Origin: Paramacrobiotus richtersi
Taxonomy: Eukaryota > Tardigrada > Eutardigrada > Parachela > Macrobiotidae
DNA length: 24,983 bases
Assembly (NCBI GenBank): GCA_034698045.1
Contig: JAQGAU010000675.1
Coordinates: 1 to 24,983, forward strand
Direction: 5' to 3'
Made by a program: the position numbers and the translations under genes. Below the pieces are notes generated by a model. The model searched no databases, was not told the origin of the DNA, and saw only the letters and a program-made list of their open reading frames with translations. Below are positions 9,385-18,664 of the stretch, in pieces; positions within the stretch are counted from its first letter, which is position 1; each line of letters begins with the position of its first letter.

Positions 9385-9748
9385 TTCTGAGATAACAGCA
9401 AAATCGATTCTGCGGGCTGCTTTCGGCGTTGCCTTTTTTGGCTTTTTGAATTGTGTACATAAGGGCGGGCAACTGTAGAAGTAGGCTAGTAGCTCTTCTG
9501 CACTCATAGCGATGCGATGTTGGTGTTTTGGAATTCAAGCATATCATGTATGTACAAGTAACACCTTCGGCTGCCGCCTCATGGTATCTCGGGTCTTTAT
9601 TCAGATCGTAGTCCTTACTAAACTGATTCCTCCAGTCTTCCATTTCCCAATTCAGTCTAATGGAGGTTTCGATCTGTTCGCGTTGATTATCATTAACGTT
9701 CGGCAACATGATTTGTAGGGATCGATTCGTTTGGTTCGATCCGGCCAT
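9374..9748 (-). CDS. Possible coding exon, unknown function
   Basis: A 124-codon minus-strand frame begins with ATG at 9748. The first 60 residues are hydrophilic and gene-like, with NVNDNQREQIETSIRLNWEM followed by EDWRNQFSKDYDLNKDPRYH. The part after residue 60 is less convincing. A donor-like GGTGTTAC just after EAAAE (near 9566) suggests that the exon may end there. I do not recognise a family. Confidence 0.3.
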   Translation of the reverse strand: MAGSNQTNRSLQIMLPNVNDNQREQIETSIRLNWEMEDWRNQFSKDYDLNKDPRYHEAAAEGVTCTYMICLNSKTPTSHRYECRRATSLLLQLPALMYTIQKAKKGNAESSPQNRFCCYLRINS

Positions 9749-9767
9749 TGTACCAGTGCCGAGTATG

Positions 9768-10090
9768 TATACGAGGACATGATGTGCCCCATGTTTTCAC
9801 GAATGACATGTACCGCCCCACCCAGTGCATTTTCTTACAAGCCGCGGACTACCGAGTTTATCAGAAACTTTCTTACCTGTCTAGCACACAAAATTAGTCG
9901 AAACACTGTTTCATATCAGCCAACAACAATCTGCAAAGGAATCACTTTTCCAAACTTACAAAACCTGCAGTGGTAACGGCAAAAAACTGCGATCGGTGGC
10001 GTAATGAGCAAGTCAGACTTTCGGTTAGGGGTGGGGCGCTACACGTCATTCGTGGAAACATGGGGCACATCGTGTCGCCGTCCTCGTACT
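9768..10090. repeat. Inverted pair of exon-like segments
   Basis: Arms at 9768-9823 (plus) and 10028-10090 (minus) match for about 56 bp, around GATGTGCCCCATGTTTxCAC and GAATGACxTGTAxCGCCCCA. In the same reading frame on their own strands both give EDxxMCPMFxRMTCxAPP, and both stay open through the arm. The arms diverge completely outside this stretch. Either the arms are two copies of one small exon in opposite orientation, or they are the termini of an uncharacterised element of about 320 bp. Confidence 0.7.
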
Positions 10091-10354
10091 CATTTTTCGA
10101 AACTATGTCGTGTATAGTTATGGACTTTCGGCTTTGTTACTTCACATGTTTGGTTTTGGCGAAGCCTTCGCTATGCATATACAGGTTTCCAACCGATCTT
10201 GTTGTTCGATAGGTGGTTGTGCGCTTGTCGTAGAAATCGAGTATTTGAAAAAAAGTTGGCCACACTTTTTTGTAGCCCCGGTTAGACAATGCAGACTGCT
10301 CACTTTGTTTTGAGGCCTAAGCGGCTCGCTCCAGCCATTCCTTTGCTCATATTA

Positions 10355-10381
10355 GTGCCGCAAGCTAATAGCTTGTGGCAC
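10355..10381. repeat. Small hairpin
   Basis: GTGCCGCAAGCT and AGCTTGTGGCAC form a 12-bp stem with one mismatch and a 3-nt loop. There is no T-tract or neighbouring gene that would suggest a terminator. Confidence 0.6.
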
Positions 10382-10612
10382 TCTTTCACTTCGCATTTTC
10401 TGATACGACTTTGCACGAACATTTCTTGAAATAATAAGTCGTGAGAACTAGAACCAGATATCTTGTCCCGTCCCGTCGGTCACGGTACCGTTACTGAACG
10501 TATGCGCAGCATTACAATAGTAATGGGCGCGTCCTCTACACTGACATATATAGATGTGTTGTCGGTCCAGTCGGTGAAGGTACCGGAAGCGTTCCGAAAA
10601 ACATTAGTGAGC

Positions 10613-10668
10613 ATCTTTCTCGCTTCGGTCTGCGAGTGTCCGCAAACAGCGAGTACACGTTCCTAGTA
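10613..10668 (+). repeat. Dispersed repeat of about 50 bp, second copy at 15143-15200
   Basis: Both copies contain TCGCTTCGGTC, then AGTGxCCGCAAxCAGCGAGT, then TTCCTAGTA, in the same orientation and spacing. The similarity stops on either side. Confidence 0.6.
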
Positions 10669-11906
10669 ATAAAATCTTAATAATAAGCTTAATAAAAAAC
10701 AGCTTTGGCTATCTCGCTCATAATTTGGAGATACGCTTGAAAAACAGTAATGAACTGATCTGCAGGTTACAATCTCGGTTCTGTTTAAATTTGACGACAA
10801 TATTATGAAACTGACGGTTATCGTGGTATTCAAAAACTGGCATTACATAACTGGTCCACTTAATGCTTCCGGTTCACAGATGTACGTAAATCTCTGTCGG
10901 CTCGACAACGGTCCCAGGTAACAGTTCATTAACGGATGGCTCGCCCGAATTCTGAAGGCACAAACAAGCCATGCTTATGCCTTATGGGATGAATAATTTA
11001 TGAAGGGCTTAGTAATACGAATACAACAGCGAGTGGCGAAAGCGATTCGAAATTCGAACGCGCGGCTACGCGCCGTAACTATGTGGCAGAAAATCGTTAT
11101 ACTGCCACACGCTTCAGTTGCAATATGTCGTTACACCTTTCAGTGTTCCATACGTGGCGCTCGGTTTTTCGATTCGAAAAACCAGGCTTAAAAAAATTTT
11201 TAGAATTCGACAGAACACGTTTGTAAAAAATCAACACGCGATGGACCACCAGCGCCATTTTAGGCGTTTTAAGAGCTATAGGCAAAAACTATACGCGGAG
11301 TAGCGAATGAGCAAAAAAAAAGCCTCTTCCGACCAAAATGGGAGAAGGGAGAGTATAAGTTCTAATCACAAGTGTTGGACCGCGCTGGCGCGCAACCCAT
11401 TCGTTTTTTAAATGTTTGAATTTTCAAAGTTTTGATTGGCGACATGTTTTGAAATTAAAAGTTTTAATGTTGCACTACAGTACTGTTGTGGAAGTGCACT
11501 GCTTACTGTTTGAGGCTGCTAATTCGCAATACTTCGTTAAAAAGAAAGCAGAAATCCGAAGCATATGGTTTTTGTTGCTCTTTTTTTCGTCACATTTGCA
11601 AAAGCAGTCAAACTCTGGAAAACTGGGCAATCTTTCGTTTGCGCAACGTACTGCTGTTGAACGTATTTCGCATATGTATCCCGGGTGCGGATGTAATATT
11701 TTTTCCGTTATAGAATAAGACAACGAATGCGTATGTAGCCTGCGCCACATATACTTAATTCAAAAATCATCAAAAAAAAAATTACAAAATTTACTCAACC
11801 CAAAAATTTGCAATAGCCGTTGAAGTCCCTTCTAAAGGGTTTGGCTACTGCAGTGTTATAATAATAACAGAAATACAGTCACTTTCAAAAACACAGATAT
11901 TCATAA

Positions 11907-12890
11907 CGGCATTCCTGGATGCAGTACTGACCATACCACCGGAAACAGACCGAACTAACAGCAATATTAAAAACGGTATTCTTGGATGCAGGGCCGACTA
12001 CCTGACCGGAAGCAAAACAAACTAACAGAATTACTCAAAACGGAATACTCAGATGCTGTACTTACCATTTGACCGGAGGCAGAACGAACCAACAGCAATA
12101 TTAAAAACGGTATTCTTGGATACAGCACCGACCATTTGACCGGAAACAGAACGAACTAACAGCAATATTCAAAACGGTATTCTTGGATTTAGTACCGACT
12201 ACCTGACCGGAAGCAGAACGAACTACCAGCAATATTCAAAACGGGATGCTTGGATGCAGGACCGACTACCTGACCAGAAGCAAAACAAACTAACAGAATT
12301 ACTCAAAACGGAATACTCAAATGCAGTACCGACCATTTGACCGGAGGCAGAACGAACTAACAGCAATATTCAAAGTGGGATTCTCGGATGCAGTGCCGAC
12401 CATCTGACGGTGATTCTGACCGGAAGCCGAACGAACCAACAGTGATATTAACGGCATTCTTGGATGCTGTACCGACCATCCCACCGGAAATAGATCGAAC
12501 TAACAGCAGTATTAAAAACAGTATTCTTGAATGCAGAACCTGCTACCTGACCGGAAGCAAAACAAACTAACAGAATTACTCAAAACGGAATACTAAGATG
12601 CAGTACCGACCGGTTGAGCGGAGCCAGAACGAACTACCAGCAATATTCAAAACAAGATGTTTGGATGCAGGACCTACTACCTGACCAGAAGCAAAACAAA
12701 CTAACAGAATTACTCAAAACGGAATACTCAAATGCAGTACCGACCATTTGACCGGAAGGCAGAACGAACTAACAGCAATATTCAAAACGGGATTCTTGGA
12801 TGCAGTGCCGACCATCTGACAGTGATTCTGACCGGAAGCCGAACGAACCAAAAGTGATATTGAAAACGGCATTCTTGGATGCCGCCGTGT
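11907..12890 (+). repeat. 67-bp satellite with higher-order structure
   Basis: About 14 units of 67 bp, each beginning with a variant of CGGTATTCTTGGATGCAG and containing TGACCGGAAGCxxAACxAAC and an A-rich end. Unit types recur in order. Units 1-8 (11907-12451, 545 bp) correspond to units 9-14 (12452-12866, 415 bp), with units 4 and 5 missing from the second block. Unit 8 and unit 14 share a 12-bp insertion (TCTGACxGTGAT). A partial fifteenth unit starts at 12867. Short open frames at 12388 and 12800 give near-identical peptides only because they lie at the same place in the two blocks. Confidence 0.92.
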
Positions 12891-13332
12891 TATATTTACT
12901 TATTGTTTTATTCCTTCTGAATCAGACAACCCGCTTCCAGGACTCTAATCTGTTTGGGGTAAGAACAGCTAGCGAAAGAAGACGTTAAGTCAATCGGCAG
13001 AAAGTTGCTTCTGAAAACTGGGGAAGGCCGATCGACTTGTTTTTTGTTTCAGTGTTTAAGTTTACTTAGAAATCATGTGTGGTAACGCCCAGTTGATTAC
13101 GAGCACTGTTTCCTGTCCTGCTGACTGGAATAACTTTTTTATTTGAATGGATTGTTTTTTGCTGATATTATTACGACATCTGGGTGAACCAATAAATCAA
13201 ATTCGGTAAAGCTATTCCTGTCAACGGTTTTACCGACTGAATCCCGTTTTTAATTTATATTTGTGAAGTACTCAAGGATTATAGCATGGTACAGCAATAA
13301 ACACAATGTCATGTTTGCATAAAAACAAACGC
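12891..13332. other. No gene; one imperfect hairpin
   Basis: AAGTCAATCGGC (from about 12987) and GCCGATCGACTT (to about 13038) form a 12-bp stem with one mismatch around a 28-nt loop. Nothing else was recognised between the satellite and the polyadenylation signal of the next gene. Confidence 0.45.
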
Positions 13333-13338
13333 TTTATT
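13333..13338 (-). other. Polyadenylation signal AATAAA
   Basis: TTTATT on the plus strand is AATAAA on the minus strand, about 43 nt beyond the stop codon of the gene ending at 13381. The paralog at 24.5 kb has the same hexamer at a similar distance, which supports both 3-prime ends. Confidence 0.6.
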
Positions 13339-13380
13339 ACACAAACTCGCAGATCAGTCACGCGCCACAAAATCGAAATT

Positions 13381-14290
13381 TCAACCGTCGATAAACTGAC
13401 GGAGATGTTCACCCATCTCCAGCATGCGCTTCTGGGACTCTTCCGTCTGCAGCAGCTCCCAGTAGCCCTCGACACAATTGACAACCTGCCCATCCTCGAA
13501 CCAGCCCCAACCGCATCGCGGCCCCATAAAGCCCAGCCAGTAGACGCGCTGCGAAGCGACTCCGTTCTCCAAGTAATCCTCGGCCACATTCTCCATGCAG
13601 CTCCTCAGCATGCTTTTCGCCCTCGGATCCCGATGGGGCAGTACCGTCAACGTGCCGGCACCCAACAGTACCACGCGCGGTTCCTTGCCCGCCACGTGTT
13701 TGCTCACCACCAACAGCACATGCTCAACCAGACCGTTGAATTCGCGGCTGACCAGGTAGCCAGCGGACAACGGAAAGAGCTTTTCCAGAATAATATGCCA
13801 TGGCTCGTACCTAAAGACGACAAAGTTAAATCACAACTCTTATACCATTCAGTCAATTAAACAATAATATTCAAGTCAATACAGTACTCGTACAACTGGT
13901 TTCGTTAATCTGCACGAGAGTCAGCGGTTAACGGAAACCGGCAATACATAATTATTATACAAGAAATCCTTGCAATATGTCTGTTTTTGTTCTTCACAAT
14001 GTACTCAATGGTTTGAAAGATGTCATTTTTCTCCCCAACGGCACTACTTCAGCTTGCGCCATGGATAGATTCTCTTAACGGCAAAAGTTATCCCGCAAAG
14101 CACGAAAACAGCACGTGACTACAGAAATGGCGGCTTGACGCTTTGCCGCAGTTTTACATATTAAACCGGCTAGTGAACTATGATAGTCTGTAATCTGAAA
14201 GATTCATACCACGGATGCACATCGCCAAACGCGGCTTCCATGCCGCTTGTGGCGATCACTTCCAGTACTCTCGCATCCACCAGCGGACCT
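13381..14290 (-). CDS. Degenerate PD-(D/E)XK-like family protein, paralog 1 (last two exons)
   Basis: The last exon runs 13810-13381, after acceptor GTCGTCTTTAG, and codes for 142 residues to TGA. The penultimate exon runs 14290-14210, after acceptor TTTCAG, and ends CATCCGTG|GTATGA, a good donor. Joining them across the 399-nt intron restores a tryptophan codon and gives GDVHPW|YEPWHIILEKLF in frame; unspliced, the upstream frame soon stops. Last-exon landmarks: YEPWHIILEKLFP (1-13), VVLLGAGTLTVLP (46-58), a helix AKSMLRSCMENVAEDY (64-79), and QRVYWLGFMGPRCGWGW (87-103). The order helix, strand, strand, helix, strand and WG parallels the nuclease-like protein at 7489-8135. At the positions of its PD and ExK this protein appears to have PR and P-x-R, so any nuclease activity is probably lost. 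That homology is my inference. The N-terminal exons are not found. Function unknown. Confidence 0.72.
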
Positions 14291-16301
14291 CTGAAATCAC
14301 AAAGTATATTCAGCGTTGAATCAAATGATAGAACTTCCAAACTTTCAATCGGAAAAACTTAAAGCCATAATCGATTGAAGCGGAGCGAAGGTCCTCTATC
14401 TTCAACTCAAATGGGTTTCGATGTCTGTCCGTCCTTCTGTCAGTCGGTCGGTCGGTCACTATTTTTGTTCATTTATTTATTAATAAAATATGATATTTAT
14501 TCTTATTATTATTTATTAACATTTTTCATTATTTATTTGTTTATTGTTGCTAAACGAATTTTATTTTTATTTGAAATTTAACTTGCTATTTCTTTAGAAT
14601 GTATTATTTATTAATTTAAATTTGTTAATTTAAATATATTATTTGTTTGTCTAATTTGTTAATTTAAATGTATTATTTTCTGAAGTCAGCGAAAGTGCTT
14701 TTCATTGGACGAAAGCTGTCTGTCAAATTTTAAGAAGAGTATTTTTCGCGTCTGGCAACTTGGACTTGGAGTCTGTTGTATTAAACGCCTGTTTTGCACG
14801 CTGAAATTAACAAAACATTTTCGTGCACTTTGGGTCTGCAGGTTTGCCGAAAATATTAAGCAATAGTAAAAAAATAGTAAATAGTAAGCGAAACCTAAAG
14901 GTTCATATTAAATAGTAAGTAAATAGTAGGATTTATGAAAACATAGTACGTAAAACAGCAATGTCGGACAGCAGTTTTAAGTAAGCGGTGAGAAGAGTTT
15001 TACTACCCAGCACTAGTTTAAATTGTACTCGCACCTGCGTATCAATTACAAGACAAATTCACTCTGGTATAAATGATCGCGATCGTCAATTGTACTGATT
15101 ATGACGTCGTCGAACTGCTTTAACTCATGTTGCCCTATTTACGGATTTCCTTCGCTTCGGTCATTCAGTGCCCGCAACCAGCGAGTGCACTTTCCTAGTA
15201 CGCCACCATTGTAATACGTTAAAATTAACGAACACAAAGGAATTCTATAAACAGAACATAAACAGATATGATGAAGAGTTAACTGAACAAACTTCAGCAC
15301 TGCTGTTATCCAATTCTTACGTGTCGTCTTTTCGGCTCTTGCGAATCTCCGGCGTTTCCTGTTTCTTATTGGCGGTTTCCTGGAAAAAATATAAATTTGC
15401 AACAATTATAAATCATCATCTGTCCCATCAGATTACGCCCGTTAATTCCTCTTATAAATCCATCGGTAATTGTCTTCTAACTTAAAAGTACAAGCAGTGC
15501 AGTTCACGTTTTACATTACTAGTACCAAAGTATCTGCATATATATAAATTGTATAAATGCGAGTACATCGTGCAGCGGCAGTGCATATACGACGAGTGTC
15601 TTGTAGTTTTCAAAATTCATATCTTGCGCTGGCCAATTTGCGCGTGGGAATTGGCGGTCGGAACTCCTTACCCAACATTGCTTTTGATGGACAAATGACC
15701 GATAAAGAGGAACGTAAAAACGAATTGAGCGCGCAACATCCGGCTGTTGCACAATCCATTAAAGAAGTTTAAGAGCAAACGCGTGTACCAAAAATCCCGC
15801 TTTGAAGCAATTTGTTTTGAAACTGCCTTGATAAATGCACACATATATGAAGACTGTTTTAAACCAAAAGTAGCCTCAAAAAGATGTAAACTCTTAATTT
15901 CCGTTCCATTAGTACTATTAAAATTGAAAACATCTTATAGCCCACACTGTTGTCTTTCTAGACGTGCGCTTGCGTACAGTGCCAGAAACGCACCCACAAT
16001 TAATGATTACATCCGATCATCCGAAATGAACGCAACGGCTGACTAATCAATCGCCGAAGGCATACTAAAATTGGTGCACAAAGTACTGATTTCCAGTTTT
16101 TTATTCTAATCGAACAGATTGTGAAATAAGGAATATCGAACAATCTTTTATACTACGTTTCACATCAAAAAAAGTAGTTTTCATTAATACATCGAGTATA
16201 AATTAAAAAAAGTCCACAGAATTTTATTAAGGATTTAATGGCGTAAAAAAAAAACGTCCATACATTATTTTCAAAAAATGTCAAAATAACGTACAAGATC
16301 C
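14291..16301. other. AT-rich region with simple repeats, no confident gene
   Basis: GGTC repeats lie near 14443, TTATTTATT-type low-complexity sequence spans 14457-14690, and AATAGTAAA-type repeats span 14860-14940. The 5-prime exons of the gene ending at 13381 may lie here but are not recognisable. Both strands of 15519-15772 are open for about 70 codons, without a convincing match. The second copy of the 50-bp dispersed repeat is at 15143-15200. Confidence 0.55.
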
Positions 16302-16709
16302 TCATTGACACAATTTAATATGCTGTGCAGATGTTAGAAACATTTCTACAAGAAGACGGTGTATTACAGCTAACACAGCTCGTCTCAAGTTTAACTGCCT
16401 TACCCATTCCTTTTGGAGCACCTTCAGCAGCTGGGGCATACTGTGTACAGTGGTTCTTTGTGGTTCGTCGCTTTCTGCAATGAAAGCATACAGTCGACAA
16501 CAGTTCTTCTGCAACCAAAGACTCAAAGTGATGAAGTAATCTGCTTTACTGATGATAATCAACTGCTCTTTGGTAAGAGGTTTCCCGTTGATAGGATCCG
16601 TTCCATGCTCGTCAATGTACTGTTCGATCAGATAGCGCTCGAAGATGCGCTGAGATACTAACGAGACCACGGGCTCCTCTGGAATCCCCTTACTCACTAA
16701 ATAACACAT
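16302..16709 (-). CDS. Prp19-like U-box N-terminal fragment
   Basis: The minus-strand frame begins MCYLVSKGIPEEPVVSLVSQ and continues RIFERYLIEQYIDEHGTDPI, then NGKPLTKEQLIII. This matches the U-box of the splicing factor and E3 ubiquitin ligase Prp19 (pattern VPExPVVSxVSxxIFExRLI, then ENGTDPI and LSxEQLIxIK). A 75-nt intron fits at 16549-16475 (CATCA|GTAAAG to CATTGCAG|AAAG). Removing it restores the conserved IK and runs into SMPQLLKVLQKEW, equivalent to SIPAILKALQDEW. Another donor-like GTAAGG follows directly (16403). Read straight through, the frame stops at 16302. Full Prp19 continues with a coiled coil and WD40 repeats, and none are seen downstream. ATG 16709 is near the family start, but TTATTTAG just after it could be an acceptor. 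It is a truncated duplicate, or a gene whose other exons I cannot see. Confidence 0.8.
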   Translation of the reverse strand: MCYLVSKGIPEEPVVSLVSQRIFERYLIEQYIDEHGTDPINGKPLTKEQLIIISKADYFITLSLWLQKNCCRLYAFIAESDEPQRTTVHSMPQLLKVLQKEWVRQLNLRRAVLAVIHRLLVEMFLTSAQHIKLCQ

Positions 16710-17354
16710 TCGTCAACATGTAAGACGCAGTAGTGAATAGTCTGACAGTCTGTATCAACTATCAACAATGGAGAGAGCTGTTCGAACAAAACTTCACAAA
16801 CTTACAGCCACAAGTTATGAATGCCATTCTGCAGGACCGCTGAATATGACGGAATCGGGAGTAGCGAAGCACACGAGATACACACAAAACAAAACTGATC
16901 TTTTCTCCGCTAAATTCGGAACAGAGTTTTAAAAGTTAAAACTTAAAAGCCACAACAATCCTGACTCCTGAGATATTTCAGTTTTCTTTTTGCAGACTAG
17001 CACTAGCCGTTACAAAGCGTGAAAGCGAAAGCAGTGACAACACACGGCCAGAAATGGTAATCCCATTCCACTCAACTTCCATTACCATTCGTTGTGGGAG
17101 TGTTGCTCTGATGTGATTCATCTGCAAGGTTGTATGGCCATATGGACCGGAAGTAAGTAAAACCCCTGAAGATAATGCTAAACATGCTATGTTTAGCAGT
17201 TGATTACTGTTTAACAAGCGCATGAGAAGTACCCAAGAACGGAGACATTTTACTCACAAGGGAACCGTACGAGCTGTCAAATTCCGATCTCCTTCGCTTA
17301 ATTACAGTAATTAGAGCTTAGTACCACAATAATTTAAAAATATAGTTTGGCAAG
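16710..17354. other. No gene recognised
   Basis: An 81-codon minus-strand frame at 16978-17223 shows no motif. No repeat was noticed before the foldback element. Confidence 0.45.
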
Positions 17355-18158
17355 CTTAAGGCGCTTTTCCACCCATTCCGATAACTATAAGGCGTCATTC
17401 ACATATTACGTAACGGTCAGGGGGTGGGTGGGGGGTGGTCGGCCACCGTTATTCCCGTAGACTAATGTATTACGAAGTGCGTTACAGGGGGTGGGTGGGG
17501 GTCAAAAATCCCGAAAAACAGCGTTACGTAATATATGAATGACGCCTAAGTGAAATCATGACAGTCGCGCACCTGTAACCGTTGCACCAAGGTGCATTAT
17601 TGCTTTAAATAACCAAAACATGGATATGCAATGTCGAGAAGTCCGTTTGTGCGCTCAACGTCCGGTTCTTGCGCAACAGCGGTGAAAAGGTTAAACACGT
17701 TTCCTTCTCAGATAATTCATCGTTTTACCCAAACTTCTTGAGAGTTTCACCATGAATGCACATATATGTGATGATCGTTCTGAATCACTTTCAGCTCTGA
17801 GGTATGTTTTCAAAATTTTAAAATGAATTTCAAAATTTTCGAAATTCGTTTTAAAATTTAAGAAACATGGTATCGGGCTAATTCTGGGTCAGAACGATCA
17901 TCATATGTATGTGCATTTACGGTGAAACTTTCAAGAAGTTTGGGTAAAACACTGAATTATCTGAGAAGGAAACGTGTTTAAACTTTTCGCCGCTGTTGCG
18001 CAATAACCGGACGTTGCGCGCACAAACGGATTTCTTCACAGTGTGTATCCATGTTTTGGTTATTAAAAACAATAATGCCCCTTAGTGCAACGGTCACAGG
18101 TGCGCGGCTGTCTTGATGTCACTTAAAGTTATAGCAATGGGTGGAATATCGTCTTAAG
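17355..18158. mobile_element. Palindromic foldback element, family copy B, interrupted by a MITE
   Basis: Long arms begin CTTAAG at 17355 and end CTTAAG at 18158. Left-arm landmarks TTCCACCCATT, ACAGTCGCGCACCTGTAACC, AATAACCAAAACATGGATA, CCGTTTGTGCGC and TTAAACACGTTTCCTTCTC all recur in reverse complement in the right arm. The centre (about 17800-17870) is AT-rich with AAAATTT words. The left arm is interrupted by the 156-bp MITE at 17391-17546; without it the element is about 645 bp. The core matches copy A at 5425-5840. No open frame is present, so it would need enzymes from elsewhere. Confidence 0.9.
17391..17546. mobile_element. 156-bp MITE, PIF/Harbinger-like, nested in foldback copy B
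   Basis: The termini GGCGTCATTCACATATTACG and CGTAATATATGAATGACGCC are inverted repeats of about 26 bp with few mismatches. TAA flanks both sides (17388-17390 and 17547-17549), as expected for the 3-bp TWA target duplications of PIF/Harbinger elements. The mirrored arm of the host element (18118-18146) has the uninterrupted sequence at this point, which proves the insertion boundaries. The inside holds two direct G-rich tracts (CAGGGGGTGGGTGGGGG) on the plus strand. Confidence 0.85.
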
Positions 18159-18664
18159 GTCGCGAAGAAAAAATTTAATAATAGACCCAATCAACCGTCA
18201 TCACTGCAAGTGCCTCTAACACACAGAGCATGAAAATGTTCTTGTTGCTACAAAGTGCTCAGGTGCTGAAAGAAAAAGGAGCATACTCTAGGATTCTCTA
18301 ACACTGTTGTAAATGGTAAAGCCGCGTCCGATATATTTAATTATTTATCATGGGTCAGGGGTCTCCGTACTACCCAGCACACTGTACTGTATGTGCTGCA
18401 TGCTGTGGAAGTTTGGAAGGAGCACATTAAGTTATATGATGGAAGTACGAGGTACAGACAAAGCGGCAATAAAATAAAGGCTTTGGTAGCTGCAAAAACT
18501 GTAAATCCGAATCAAACTGGTAACAACAATAAAAATGGTTTTACTTTCCCAGTCTTACGGACAAAGAGAGATGCAGTGTCACAAATCCGGGAACCCGCCA
18601 ACACACAATTTTCAGTGCAGTTTACCCGACAAGTTAATAAACAGGGATGTACATCTGTGCCTTT
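18159..18664 (+). other. Open frame of unknown meaning upstream of the HEAT-like relic
   Basis: A 98-codon frame (18393-18689, plus; MLHAVEVWKEHIKLYDGSTR) directly precedes and overlaps the relic below. It may be part of the same decayed gene, but I recognise no motif in it. Confidence 0.3.

Larger units (their letters stand above)
10091..11906. other. No confident gene
   Basis: Several open frames under 100 codons occur on both strands (10463-10666 plus, 11416-11718 plus, 11475-11750 minus), with no recognisable motif and with overlapping shadows. Short palindromes are present, including TTTTTCGATTCGAAAAA near 11163 and GCGCGGCTACGCGCC near 11060. Confidence 0.5.

Noticed and set aside
13306..13860. 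184-codon plus-strand frame
   Set aside because: It is the shadow of the minus-strand last exon, which has splice sites, a polyadenylation signal and a conserved paralog. The similar plus-strand frame at 24456-24809 is rejected for the same reason.
15557..15772. ALANLRVGIGGRNSLP resembling the start of dihydrofolate reductase
   Set aside because: The motif is short, the tryptophan after LP is missing, and nothing downstream matches the enzyme. Both strands are open here.
17421..17504. G-quadruplex promoter element
   Set aside because: The G-tracts are part of the nested MITE and there is no gene beside them. A fold is possible, but no function is supported.
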